NCBI RefSeq assembly: GCF_026340465.1
Contig: NZ_JAPEPC010000001.1
Location: forward strand, 4,202,001-4,266,000
Source of the DNA: Streptomyces sp. NBC_01306
Lineage (GTDB): Bacteria; Actinomycetota; Actinomycetes; Streptomycetales; Streptomycetaceae
Direction: 5' to 3'
DNA: 64,000 bases
In this document: positions 58,109 through 64,000 of the stretch, in pieces
Layout: every line of letters starts with the position of its first letter
How positions within the stretch are numbered: position 1 is the first letter of the stretch
Made by a program: the position numbers and the translations under genes
The notes under the pieces: model-generated
Databases searched by the model: none
What the model was told of the DNA's origin: nothing
Seen by the model: the letters and a program-made list of their open reading frames with translations, nothing else

Positions 58109-58945
58109 GTGGCAACCAGTAAGCCGAGCGAAGTGAACGCGGCGCAGCCGTCACCGGCACGGCGGCACGTAGGGGACCTGATCAGGAACTTCCGCTCACG
58201 GGCAGGCCTGACGAGACAGGACATGGGTGATCGGCTGCTCATCTCGGAGTCGCTGGCCGGGGCGTACGAACGGGGCGAGCGCATCCCGACGACCAGTTTC
58301 CTCAAGGACGCCGACGGGGTGCTGGACGCGCGGGGCGCGCTCAAGTCGTGCATCCCGCTGATGGAGGACGAGAAGTACCCGCGGACTTTTGTGGGGTGGG
58401 TGCGGCTGGAGAAGATCGCTTCCAGCGTCAGTGCGTACGAGAACATGTTCTTCCCGGGGCTGCTCCAGACCGAGGAGTACATCCAGGCGCTGTACGAGGA
58501 GCGCGTCCCGCAGTTCTCGGAGGCGGAGATCCAGAAGCACGTCGAGGCGCGGCTGGAACGGCAGGCGGTACTCAGCCGGGACCCGCTGCCGATCGTGGCG
58601 TACGTCATCGAGGAGTCGGTGCTGCAACGGCCCATCGGCGGGAAGTCCGTGCTGCGCAACCAGATGCTGCATCTGCTGAAGTGCACGCAGACGATGAATC
58701 ATCTGATGGTGCAGGTGATGCCGACGGTGAGGACTGCGCACGCGGGGATGCAAGGTGCGTTCGCGTTGGCGAGCACTCCGGACGGTCGCAACTGGGGCTA
58801 CGAAGAGGGGCAGTGCGAAGGTACGTTGATCTCCAAGCCGCAGCAGGTCAACCAGCTCATCGACCGCTTCGGGATGTTGCGGGCGCAGGCGCTCACCCCC
58901 TGGGAGTCCGCAGAACTCATCGAAAGGATGGCGGACCAGCTATGA
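58109..58945 (+). CDS. XRE regulator, Scr1 family (DUF5753)
   Basis: The 278-residue protein is of the Streptomyces Scr1/WhiJ-like family: an N-terminal XRE HTH (about 15-75, GDLIRNFRSRAGLTRQDMGDRLLISESLAGAYERGERIP) and a DUF5753 domain (FVGWVRLEKIASSVSAYENMFFPGLLQTEEYIQAL; VMPTVRTAHAGMQGAFALAS). These act with a DUF397 partner in developmental or stress control. GTG 58109 follows GGCAGGG; GTG 58088 is possible. Its stop overlaps the DUF397 start. Confidence 0.9.
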   Translation: MATSKPSEVNAAQPSPARRHVGDLIRNFRSRAGLTRQDMGDRLLISESLAGAYERGERIPTTSFLKDADGVLDARGALKSCIPLMEDEKYPRTFVGWVRLEKIASSVSAYENMFFPGLLQTEEYIQALYEERVPQFSEAEIQKHVEARLERQAVLSRDPLPIVAYVIEESVLQRPIGGKSVLRNQMLHLLKCTQTMNHLMVQVMPTVRTAHAGMQGAFALASTPDGRNWGYEEGQCEGTLISKPQQVNQLIDRFGMLRAQALTPWESAELIERMADQL

Positions 58946-59181
58946 GCAGCGAACTCGCGTGGTTCAAGAGCAGCTACAGCAACAACGAGGGTGGCGCCTG
59001 TCTCGAAGTCTCCTACGACTGGCGCAAGTCGAGCTACAGCGGCAATGAGGGTGGCAACTGCGTAGAGGTGGCAGCCCACCCCCGCGCCGTCCACATCCGT
59101 GACTCCAAGGTCCCCGAGGGCCCGACCTTCACAGTCGCCCCGGCCACCTGGACGACCTTCCTGGAGCAACTGCCGGTCTGA
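58942..59181 (+). CDS. DUF397 protein with duplicated motif
   Basis: DUF397 proteins are small partners (antagonists) of Scr1-type regulators. The family motif WxKSSYSxxEGxxCVEVA occurs twice here in 79 residues (WFKSSYSNNEGGACLEVS and WRKSSYSGNEGGNCVEVA), then AVHIRDSKVPEGPTFTVAPATWTTFL. The duplication is uncommon. It overlaps the regulator stop by 4 bases, so both are made together. Confidence 0.92.
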   Translation: MSSELAWFKSSYSNNEGGACLEVSYDWRKSSYSGNEGGNCVEVAAHPRAVHIRDSKVPEGPTFTVAPATWTTFLEQLPV

Positions 59182-59203
59182 CCCTCGTCGCACGCATGTT
59201 GTA

Positions 59204-59230
59204 GGGCGCCGCCCAGTCCAGGCGGCGCCC
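59204..59230 (+). terminator. Perfect 10-bp terminator after DUF397
   Basis: GGGCGCCGCC (59204-59213) pairs with 59221-59230 around a 7-base loop, followed by TT. It lies between the convergent DUF397 and LysR genes. Confidence 0.75.
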
Positions 59231-59241
59231 TTCGGCGTTCC

Positions 59242-60189
59242 TCAGGCGGTCCCGGGCGGGCGAAGGGTCCGGCGGACGGCGTCGCGGAGCCAGTGGTGGG
59301 CTCCGTCGGCGGCGTGGCGGGGGTGCCAGGCCATGCCGATGGCCAACGGCGGCAGTGGCAGGGGGATGTCGAGGAGGCGCAGGCCGAGGGTGGTCGCGGC
59401 GTCGGTGAGGGGCGAGGGAGCCGCGCCGGGGAGTGCCGTGGGGACGAGGCAGACGACGTCGCTGCGGGCGGCGAGGGTCATCGCGGCCAGATGGCTGGGG
59501 AGGACGGCCGTGACCCTCCGGCGGAGGTTGTGCTCGGCCAGGGCGGTGTCCAGGGGCCCGGTGAAACGGCCGCGGCGGCTGACCGTGACGTGCTCGGCGG
59601 CAGCGAGCCGGGCCGGGGTCAGGCTCTTCTCGGTCAGCGGATGGCCCGGCCGGACAGCCGCCGCCATCCGGAGGGCGACCAGTTCCTCGACGTGGGTTTC
59701 GGGGTCGACATGGTCGATGGACCCGATCTCCAGGTCGATCCGGCCGTCTCGCAGGGCCGGTCCTGCCTCCAGCTCCTCGGCCCGGAACCGCAGCGAGATC
59801 CCCGGCGCGTCCTCCCGGGCCAGTCGCAGCAGTTCCGGGGCCAGCGCCGCACCGACCAGGTCGGCCGCCTGGAGGGTGAGGGTCGCGCGCAGGGTGGCGA
59901 GTTCGGCGCCGGTTCCCGGAGCGAGCAGCGCGCCCAAGTGACGTACCACTGCGGCGACTTCCTCACGGAGGGCCTGAGCCCGGGGAGTGGGGACCATGAC
60001 CTGCCCGGCCCGCACCAGGAGGGGGTCCTGAAGGGTACGGCGGAGACGGGCGAGGGTGCGGCTCATGGCGGCGGGGGAGGTGTGCAGGCGCGCGGCGGCG
60101 CGGGTGACGCTCTGCTCGGCCAGCAGGGCGTCCAGTGCGACGGCGAGATTGGCGTCGATGGGCGGGGTCGGACTGTTCACCAGCGTCAT
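59242..60189 (-). CDS. LysR family regulator
   Basis: The 315-residue LysR protein has its HTH at about 12-70 (NLAVALDALLAEQSVTRAAARLHTSPAAMSRTLARLRRTLQDPLLVRAG). The effector domain includes ELATLRATLTLQAADLVGAALAPELL. It is divergent from an NmrA-like gene and lies near a GGCAA-N7-TTGCC site, its probable autoregulatory operator. Start is ATG 60189. Confidence 0.92.
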   Translation of the reverse strand: MTLVNSPTPPIDANLAVALDALLAEQSVTRAAARLHTSPAAMSRTLARLRRTLQDPLLVRAGQVMVPTPRAQALREEVAAVVRHLGALLAPGTGAELATLRATLTLQAADLVGAALAPELLRLAREDAPGISLRFRAEELEAGPALRDGRIDLEIGSIDHVDPETHVEELVALRMAAAVRPGHPLTEKSLTPARLAAAEHVTVSRRGRFTGPLDTALAEHNLRRRVTAVLPSHLAAMTLAARSDVVCLVPTALPGAAPSPLTDAATTLGLRLLDIPLPLPPLAIGMAWHPRHAADGAHHWLRDAVRRTLRPPGTA

Positions 60190-60198
60190 TCCATTTCA

Positions 60199-60215
60199 GG
60201 CAATGATCCCTTGCC
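60199..60215. promoter_or_regulatory. Candidate LysR recognition site
   Basis: GGCAATGATCCCTTGCC (GGCAA-N7-TTGCC, containing T-N11-A type symmetry) starts 10 bases from the LysR start codon and 78 from the NmrA-like start. Confidence 0.45.
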
Positions 60216-60292
60216 GAAGTTCCTCTTGTGGCAACTCCGTGGTCCTCCGCAGGATGACAGACGTACTCATCCGCCACACCCACGAGGACCTC

Positions 60293-61186
60293 ATGATCGT
60301 CATCACTGCGCCCACCGGGAACATCGGCCGCCAACTGCTGCCCCTGCTGCTGGAGTCCGCCCCTGCCCACGGTGAGGAACTGCGCGTCATCGTGCGTGAC
60401 CCCGCCCGGCTTCCCGACGCGGTGCGCGAGTGCGTCGAGGTGGTCACCGGCTCGCACGGCGACGCCGACGTGGTCGAGCGGGCCTTCGAAGGCGCGGACG
60501 CCGTGTTCTGGCTCGTGCCCCCGGACTCCTCGCTCACTCCGGAGGAGGCGTACACCGGCTTCACCCGGCCCGCTCTCAAGGCGCTCGCCGCGCACGGCGT
60601 CGGCCATGTCGTGGGCGTTTCGGCGCTCGGCCGCGGCACCTCGGTGGCCGCCCACGCCGGACTCGTCACCGCGTCCCTCGCCATGGACGACCTCCTCGCG
60701 GGAAGTGGCGCCGCCTATCGCGCCCTGGCCAACCCCTCCTTCTTCGACAACCTCCTGGAGGAGGCCGACTCGATCCGCGAGAAGGGTGTCTTCACCGACG
60801 CCGTCGCCGCCGACCGCAAGGCCCCGCTCGTCGCCGTCGCCGACATCGCGGCCGTCGCCGCAGGTCTGCTCCTCGACCGCTCGTGGTCCGGCGCCGGCAA
60901 CGTCCCGGTCCTCGGGCCGGAGGACCTGTCACCCAGCGACTTGGCCCGCATCATGACCGAGCAGCTCGGCCGCCCTGTCCGCTACGAACGGCAGCCGCTC
61001 GGCGAGCTGTCCACCACGCTCGTCGGCTACGGACTCAACGAGGCGTTCGTCCGGGGCATCGTCGACATGAAGCAGGCCAAGGACAACGGCCTGGACGCAG
61101 GTGTCGCCCGTACCCCGGAGACCGCCACGCCGACCACCTTCGAGCAGTGGTGCGCCCGCACCCTCAAGCCCGCCGTCCTGCGGTGA
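60293..61186 (+). CDS. NmrA-like NAD(P)-binding oxidoreductase
   Basis: The 297-residue protein is an atypical SDR: the N-terminal dinucleotide motif TAPTGNIGRQL (about 5-15), followed by ADAVFWLVPPD and GHVVGVSALGRG. No YxxxK dyad is seen at the usual place, so it may be a redox sensor or a reductase such as QorB-like enzymes. ATG 60293 has GAGG at 5 bases; ATG 60254 upstream is less likely. It is followed at 86 bp by the darcynin-like gene and controlled by the divergent LysR. Confidence 0.85.
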   Translation: MIVITAPTGNIGRQLLPLLLESAPAHGEELRVIVRDPARLPDAVRECVEVVTGSHGDADVVERAFEGADAVFWLVPPDSSLTPEEAYTGFTRPALKALAAHGVGHVVGVSALGRGTSVAAHAGLVTASLAMDDLLAGSGAAYRALANPSFFDNLLEEADSIREKGVFTDAVAADRKAPLVAVADIAAVAAGLLLDRSWSGAGNVPVLGPEDLSPSDLARIMTEQLGRPVRYERQPLGELSTTLVGYGLNEAFVRGIVDMKQAKDNGLDAGVARTPETATPTTFEQWCARTLKPAVLR

Positions 61187-61272
61187 ACGACCGCCCGTCA
61201 CCGCGATTTCCGACACTCACCGCACCGACACCCACCGCGCCGAGACCACCTGCCACCGTGGAGGCACCTGTC

Positions 61273-61638
61273 ATGTCCGCTGAGGAAACCGCACCGCCGG
61301 TCACCGCCTTCATGCTCATCAAGACCATGCCCGAGTGGCTGGCCATGACCCCTGAAGAACGGGTGAACGCCTTCGTCACCGAGGTCGTGCCCGCGATCAA
61401 GGCCAAGACCACCGGTGTCCGCTCGCGCTTCTACGACACGGAGTTCTACTCCACCCGCGTCACCGATGTCTGGGTCTGGGAGGCCGACGACCACGCGGCC
61501 TACCAGCTCCTCATCGACGCACTGCGCGAAACCCCGTTCTGGGACCGGTACTTCGAGGTCGTCGACCTCCTCGTCGGCACTGAGAACGGCTACTCCCGCA
61601 CCTACGGCACCGAGGCCGTCACCACCATCAGCACCTGA
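61273..61638 (+). CDS. Darcynin-family protein
   Basis: The 121-residue protein matches darcynin-like small proteins (VTAFMLIKTMPEWLAMTPEERVNAFVTEVVPAI; VRSRFYDTEFYSTRVTDVWVWEADDHAAYQLLIDALRETPFWDRYFEVV). The fold is probably a dimeric ferredoxin-like barrel. Function is unknown, though members sit beside LysR/NmrA genes as here. Start is ATG 61273 with GGAGG at 8 bases. Confidence 0.85.
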   Translation: MSAEETAPPVTAFMLIKTMPEWLAMTPEERVNAFVTEVVPAIKAKTTGVRSRFYDTEFYSTRVTDVWVWEADDHAAYQLLIDALRETPFWDRYFEVVDLLVGTENGYSRTYGTEAVTTIST

Positions 61639-61807
61639 GAAACCGACCGACCCGCAGGAGGCCGAAGACCTCCGGCGCCCAGCAGCCGGAGGGCACGGAC
61701 CGGGAGCGCCACCGGCCACGTGTCGCGACGGTGGCAGCCGTCAGGCTGAGCGGAGGCATTCCTCGGGCGGGCTCGGGAAGGGCAGGGCTGGTGTTGAATA
61801 CGGCTTC

Positions 61808-62713
61808 ATGAGCAAGAGTGCACGTGGCGCCAGCAGGACAGCGGTGCTGGTCTGCCAGGGGCGGGCAGCCGCGGACGGCAGGGCTGCTGCCGGCCGGTTC
61901 GCGGATCCGGTGGCAGCCCGGCTGCTGAGCGTCGCGGAGCGTGCGCCGGTGGACGAGGTGCACTCGGGCACTCCGCCGCAGGGCTGGCGGGCACGCACCA
62001 CGTACGAGAGTGTGCGGGCGTGCGCCGAGGTGGTCGTGCCACGGACGGTTGCGATCGATGAGGCTCTGCGCGCCCGCGTGACCGGCCAGCTCGTCATCCT
62101 CGGCGCCGGTCTGGACACGCGTGCATGGCGTCTGCCCGAACTCTCCCGGACAGATGTCTGGGAGGTCGACCATCCGGCCTCTCAGCAGGACAAGTGCGCC
62201 CGCCTCGACGAGGCCGCGCGGGTGGCCGGGGGGCCGGAGGAAGAGGCCGGACTGCCGGCGCTCGCCCGGTCCGTGCGGTTCGCGCCGGTCGACTTCGCCG
62301 TCGACGACCTCGGTGCGGTGCTGGACGCCGCCGGGCACGACCCCGCCGCGCCGACGACATGGCTGTGGGAGGGCGTCGTCCCGTACCTCACACGCGACGA
62401 AGTGCGCGCCACGGTGGCCGCGTTCGCCGCCCGGACGGTCCCGGGAAGCACGCTCATCGTCAACTATCAGGCGCCGTCGGTGAAAGCGGCCGCAGGACGG
62501 CTGCTGACACGCGTGCTCGGCAGTTCCATCATGGCGGCCGAGCCGTGGCGCTCGCTGTGGAAGCCGCAGACGATGGGCGCACTGCTCGCGGAGTACGGCC
62601 TGCGGGTGGTGTCGGACGACACCCTCCTCGCCCTTACGCACACGCTCGCCGGCCCTTCGGGGGGACGGGCATCGCTGCGGTCGGGCCGGGTAGCGATCGC
62701 TGAGAGCCACTGA
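61808..62713 (+). CDS. SAM-dependent methyltransferase, leucine carboxyl methyltransferase family
   Basis: The 301-residue protein resembles the actinobacterial LCMT-like (TIGR00027-type) methyltransferases. RTAVLVCQGRAAADG leads in. LVILGAGLDTRAWRL is the SAM-binding block, followed by VWEVDHPASQQDK and TWLWEGVVPYLTRDEV. These enzymes methylate carboxyls or unknown small molecules. The ATG at 61808 lacks a strong ribosome site. The stop lies 15 bases before the long palindrome. Confidence 0.87.
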   Translation: MSKSARGASRTAVLVCQGRAAADGRAAAGRFADPVAARLLSVAERAPVDEVHSGTPPQGWRARTTYESVRACAEVVVPRTVAIDEALRARVTGQLVILGAGLDTRAWRLPELSRTDVWEVDHPASQQDKCARLDEAARVAGGPEEEAGLPALARSVRFAPVDFAVDDLGAVLDAAGHDPAAPTTWLWEGVVPYLTRDEVRATVAAFAARTVPGSTLIVNYQAPSVKAAAGRLLTRVLGSSIMAAEPWRSLWKPQTMGALLAEYGLRVVSDDTLLALTHTLAGPSGGRASLRSGRVAIAESH

Positions 62714-62728
62714 CGCGAGGCAGGCCCC

Positions 62729-62902
62729 AGGGCCTGTCGTCAAAGTGCCGCCTGCCGCGCGGCGTCTGGCACGCACGCTCGCGGTGTTGCCGAAATGCCC
62801 TAGTAGCTCCGCTACGAGAACATTCCGGCGCCTTGCGAGCGCACGCACCAGACGCCGCGCGGCCGCCCTTCGGGCAACGACGGCACTTTGACGACAGGCC
62901 CT
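62729..62902. repeat. 174-bp imperfect palindromic element (MITE-like or terminator)
   Basis: AGGGCCTGTCGTCAAAGTGC begins the left end (62729-62750) and is exactly inverted at 62881-62902 over 22 bp. Inside, CCGCGCGGCGTCTGG (62755-62769) is inverted at 62848-62862 and partly related bases follow. It carries no gene. It fills the gap between the convergent methyltransferase and thiolase genes, and its right end provides part of the thiolase stop. I recall the end sequence as recurring in Streptomyces genomes, suggesting a small non-autonomous mobile element. Confidence 0.7.
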
Positions 62903-64000
62903 ACCCCCGCCCCAGCACCACCGTCCCCGACGAGCAGAACCATCCGCCCGTCCCCGAAGCGACCGCCAGTTCCGGCAGTCGGCCGCCCGCCTTGTGCACC
63001 TGGCGGCCGTCGCCCGCCTCGCCGCGCAGCTGACGTACCGCCTCGACCAGCAGGAACAGACCGCGCATCCCGGGGTGGCAGGCGGAGAGTCCGCCGCCGT
63101 CGGTGTTGACGGGGAGTTCGCCGTCGCGCAGCAGCCGTCCCTTCTCCACGAACGCGCCGCCCTCGCCCTTCGCGCAGAACCCCAGATCCTCCAGCGTCAC
63201 CAGCGTCATATAGGTGAAGGCGTCGTAGATCTCGGCGAGGTCGATCTCCGCCGGGCTGACCCCCGCCCGCTCGAAGGCGAGCCGGCCGCTGACCGCCGCA
63301 GGGGAGACCGTGAAGTCGTCCCACTCCGACATCGTGGTGTGCGAGACGTGCTCTCCGGCGCCCAGCACCCACACGGGAGCCTTCGCGCAGTCCGGTACGT
63401 AATCCTCGGCCACCAGCAGCACCGCGCAGCCGCCGTCGCTGCGGATGCAGCAGTGCAGTTTGGTGAACGGGTCCGCGATCATCGGCCCGCCCAGCACCTC
63501 GTCCACGGTGACCGGATCGCGGTACAGGGCATCGGGGTTGCTCGCCGCGTTCGCCCGCGCCTGCACCGCCACCGAGGCGAGCTGCTCCAGTGTCGTGCCG
63601 TACTCGTGCATGTGGCGGCGGGCGGCCATCGCGTACTTGGCGATGAGCGAGTGGCCGTACGGGACCTCGAACTGGAGCGGTCCGCGTGCGCCGAAGGAGA
63701 GGTTCGACGTACGGCGCCGCGCCTTGATGTCGGCGCGGGCCGTGGAGCCGTACACCAGCAGTACGGCGTTGGCGTGGCCCGCCGCGATGGCGTCGGCGGC
63801 GTGGGCGGCCATGACCTCCCAGGTGGAGCCGCCGACGGAGGTGGAGTCCACCCAGGTGGGTTTCAGGCCCAGGTACTCGGCGACCTCGACCGGGGCCAGG
63901 GTGCCGAGGCCCGCCGATCCGAAGCCGTCGATCACCTCGCGGCCGAGGCCCGAGTCCGCCAGCGCGCGGCGCGCGGCCTGGGCGTGCAGGGCGTACGGGG
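62901..64000 (-). CDS. Thiolase-like (SCP-x/Ltp2 type) protein, partial at window edge
   Basis: The gene runs off the right end; at least 366 residues are present and the frame is open to base 64000. Thiolase landmarks are VIDGFGSAGLGTLAPVEVAEYLGL, SVGGSTWEVMAAHAADAI, CCIRSDGGCAVLLVAEDY, ALFAERAGV-like repeats and DGGGLSACHPGMRGLFLLVEAV. At the place of the N-terminal nucleophilic Cys the sequence is VGGSTW, as in lipid-transfer-type thiolase homologues such as the aldolase Ltp2, which cleave aldol products with a DUF35 partner. The DUF35 gene at 52081 may be that partner or belong to another complex. The 5' end and promoter are outside the window. Confidence 0.85.
   Translation of the reverse strand, partial: PYALHAQAARRALADSGLGREVIDGFGSAGLGTLAPVEVAEYLGLKPTWVDSTSVGGSTWEVMAAHAADAIAAGHANAVLLVYGSTARADIKARRRTSNLSFGARGPLQFEVPYGHSLIAKYAMAARRHMHEYGTTLEQLASVAVQARANAASNPDALYRDPVTVDEVLGGPMIADPFTKLHCCIRSDGGCAVLLVAEDYVPDCAKAPVWVLGAGEHVSHTTMSEWDDFTVSPAAVSGRLAFERAGVSPAEIDLAEIYDAFTYMTLVTLEDLGFCAKGEGGAFVEKGRLLRDGELPVNTDGGGLSACHPGMRGLFLLVEAVRQLRGEAGDGRQVHKAGGRLPELAVASGTGGWFCSSGTVVLGRG

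Noticed and set aside
1..64000. tRNA, rRNA, CRISPR arrays, transposases, phage genes, secondary-metabolite core enzymes
   Set aside because: Looked for by motif on both strands; nothing convincing was found apart from the decayed DHB-type ligase.

Overview
The window is high-GC DNA with actinobacterial gene style: GTG/ATG starts, strong third-position GC bias and few A/T-rich stretches. The gene families point to a chromosomal segment of a Streptomyces or close relative: Scr1-type XRE regulator with DUF397 partner, DmdR/DtxR regulator, NsdA-like regulator, mycothiol-dependent-type anti-sigma fusion, citA/pdxH pair, PurU. No rRNA, tRNA, CRISPR array, intact insertion sequence or prophage is visible.

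Layout. 0-4 kb: SGNH hydrolase, a membrane protein of unknown role, citrate synthase-like citA divergent from pdxH, then a strongly structured intergenic element that looks like a small RNA on the minus strand. 4-12 kb: PAS/GAF sensor, M20 amidohydrolase plus MHS-type transporter beside a double Lrp/AsnC regulator, and a degraded 2,3-dihydroxybenzoate-AMP ligase gene. 12-27.5 kb: SIS-domain protein and DmdR-type iron regulator, alpha/beta hydrolase behind a candidate SOS box, ABC exporter pair, PrimPol-like protein, NsdA-like regulator, Gln/Pro-rich membrane protein, solute-binding lipoprotein, purU, an ECF-type sigma/anti-sigma pair and a STAS protein.

27.5-52.5 kb and 62.9-64 kb: a dispersed set of CoA-thioester catabolism genes. 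It includes an AMP-forming acyl-CoA ligase, a short/long acyl-CoA dehydrogenase pair, cyclase-family hydrolase, SDR, a third acyl-CoA dehydrogenase, Zn alcohol dehydrogenase, flavin reductase, enoyl-CoA hydratase, NDP-forming acyl-CoA synthetase, flavin-binding monooxygenase-like protein, DoxX, a DUF35 zinc-ribbon protein and, at the right edge, a thiolase-like protein without the usual nucleophilic Cys. Six intergenic regions or promoters of this set carry the same 15-bp palindrome, consensus CTGACGGNCCGTCAG (seven copies). I infer one repressor regulon for a carboxylate (perhaps steroid- or terpenoid-like) side-chain or ring pathway. The repressor gene is not evident in the window. Unrelated genes (MFS transporters, PhoD, GlxA-type regulator, O-methyltransferase with TetR) are interspersed.

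52.5-62.7 kb: two LysR regulators, each divergent from an enzyme gene with its own palindromic site, a GNAT, a signal-peptidase-I-like protein lacking the catalytic Lys, a PNPOx-type oxidoreductase, the Scr1/DUF397 pair, a darcynin-like protein and a SAM methyltransferase. A 174-bp imperfect palindrome separates the last convergent gene pair. Short tandem repeats are unusually common throughout, several inside genes.
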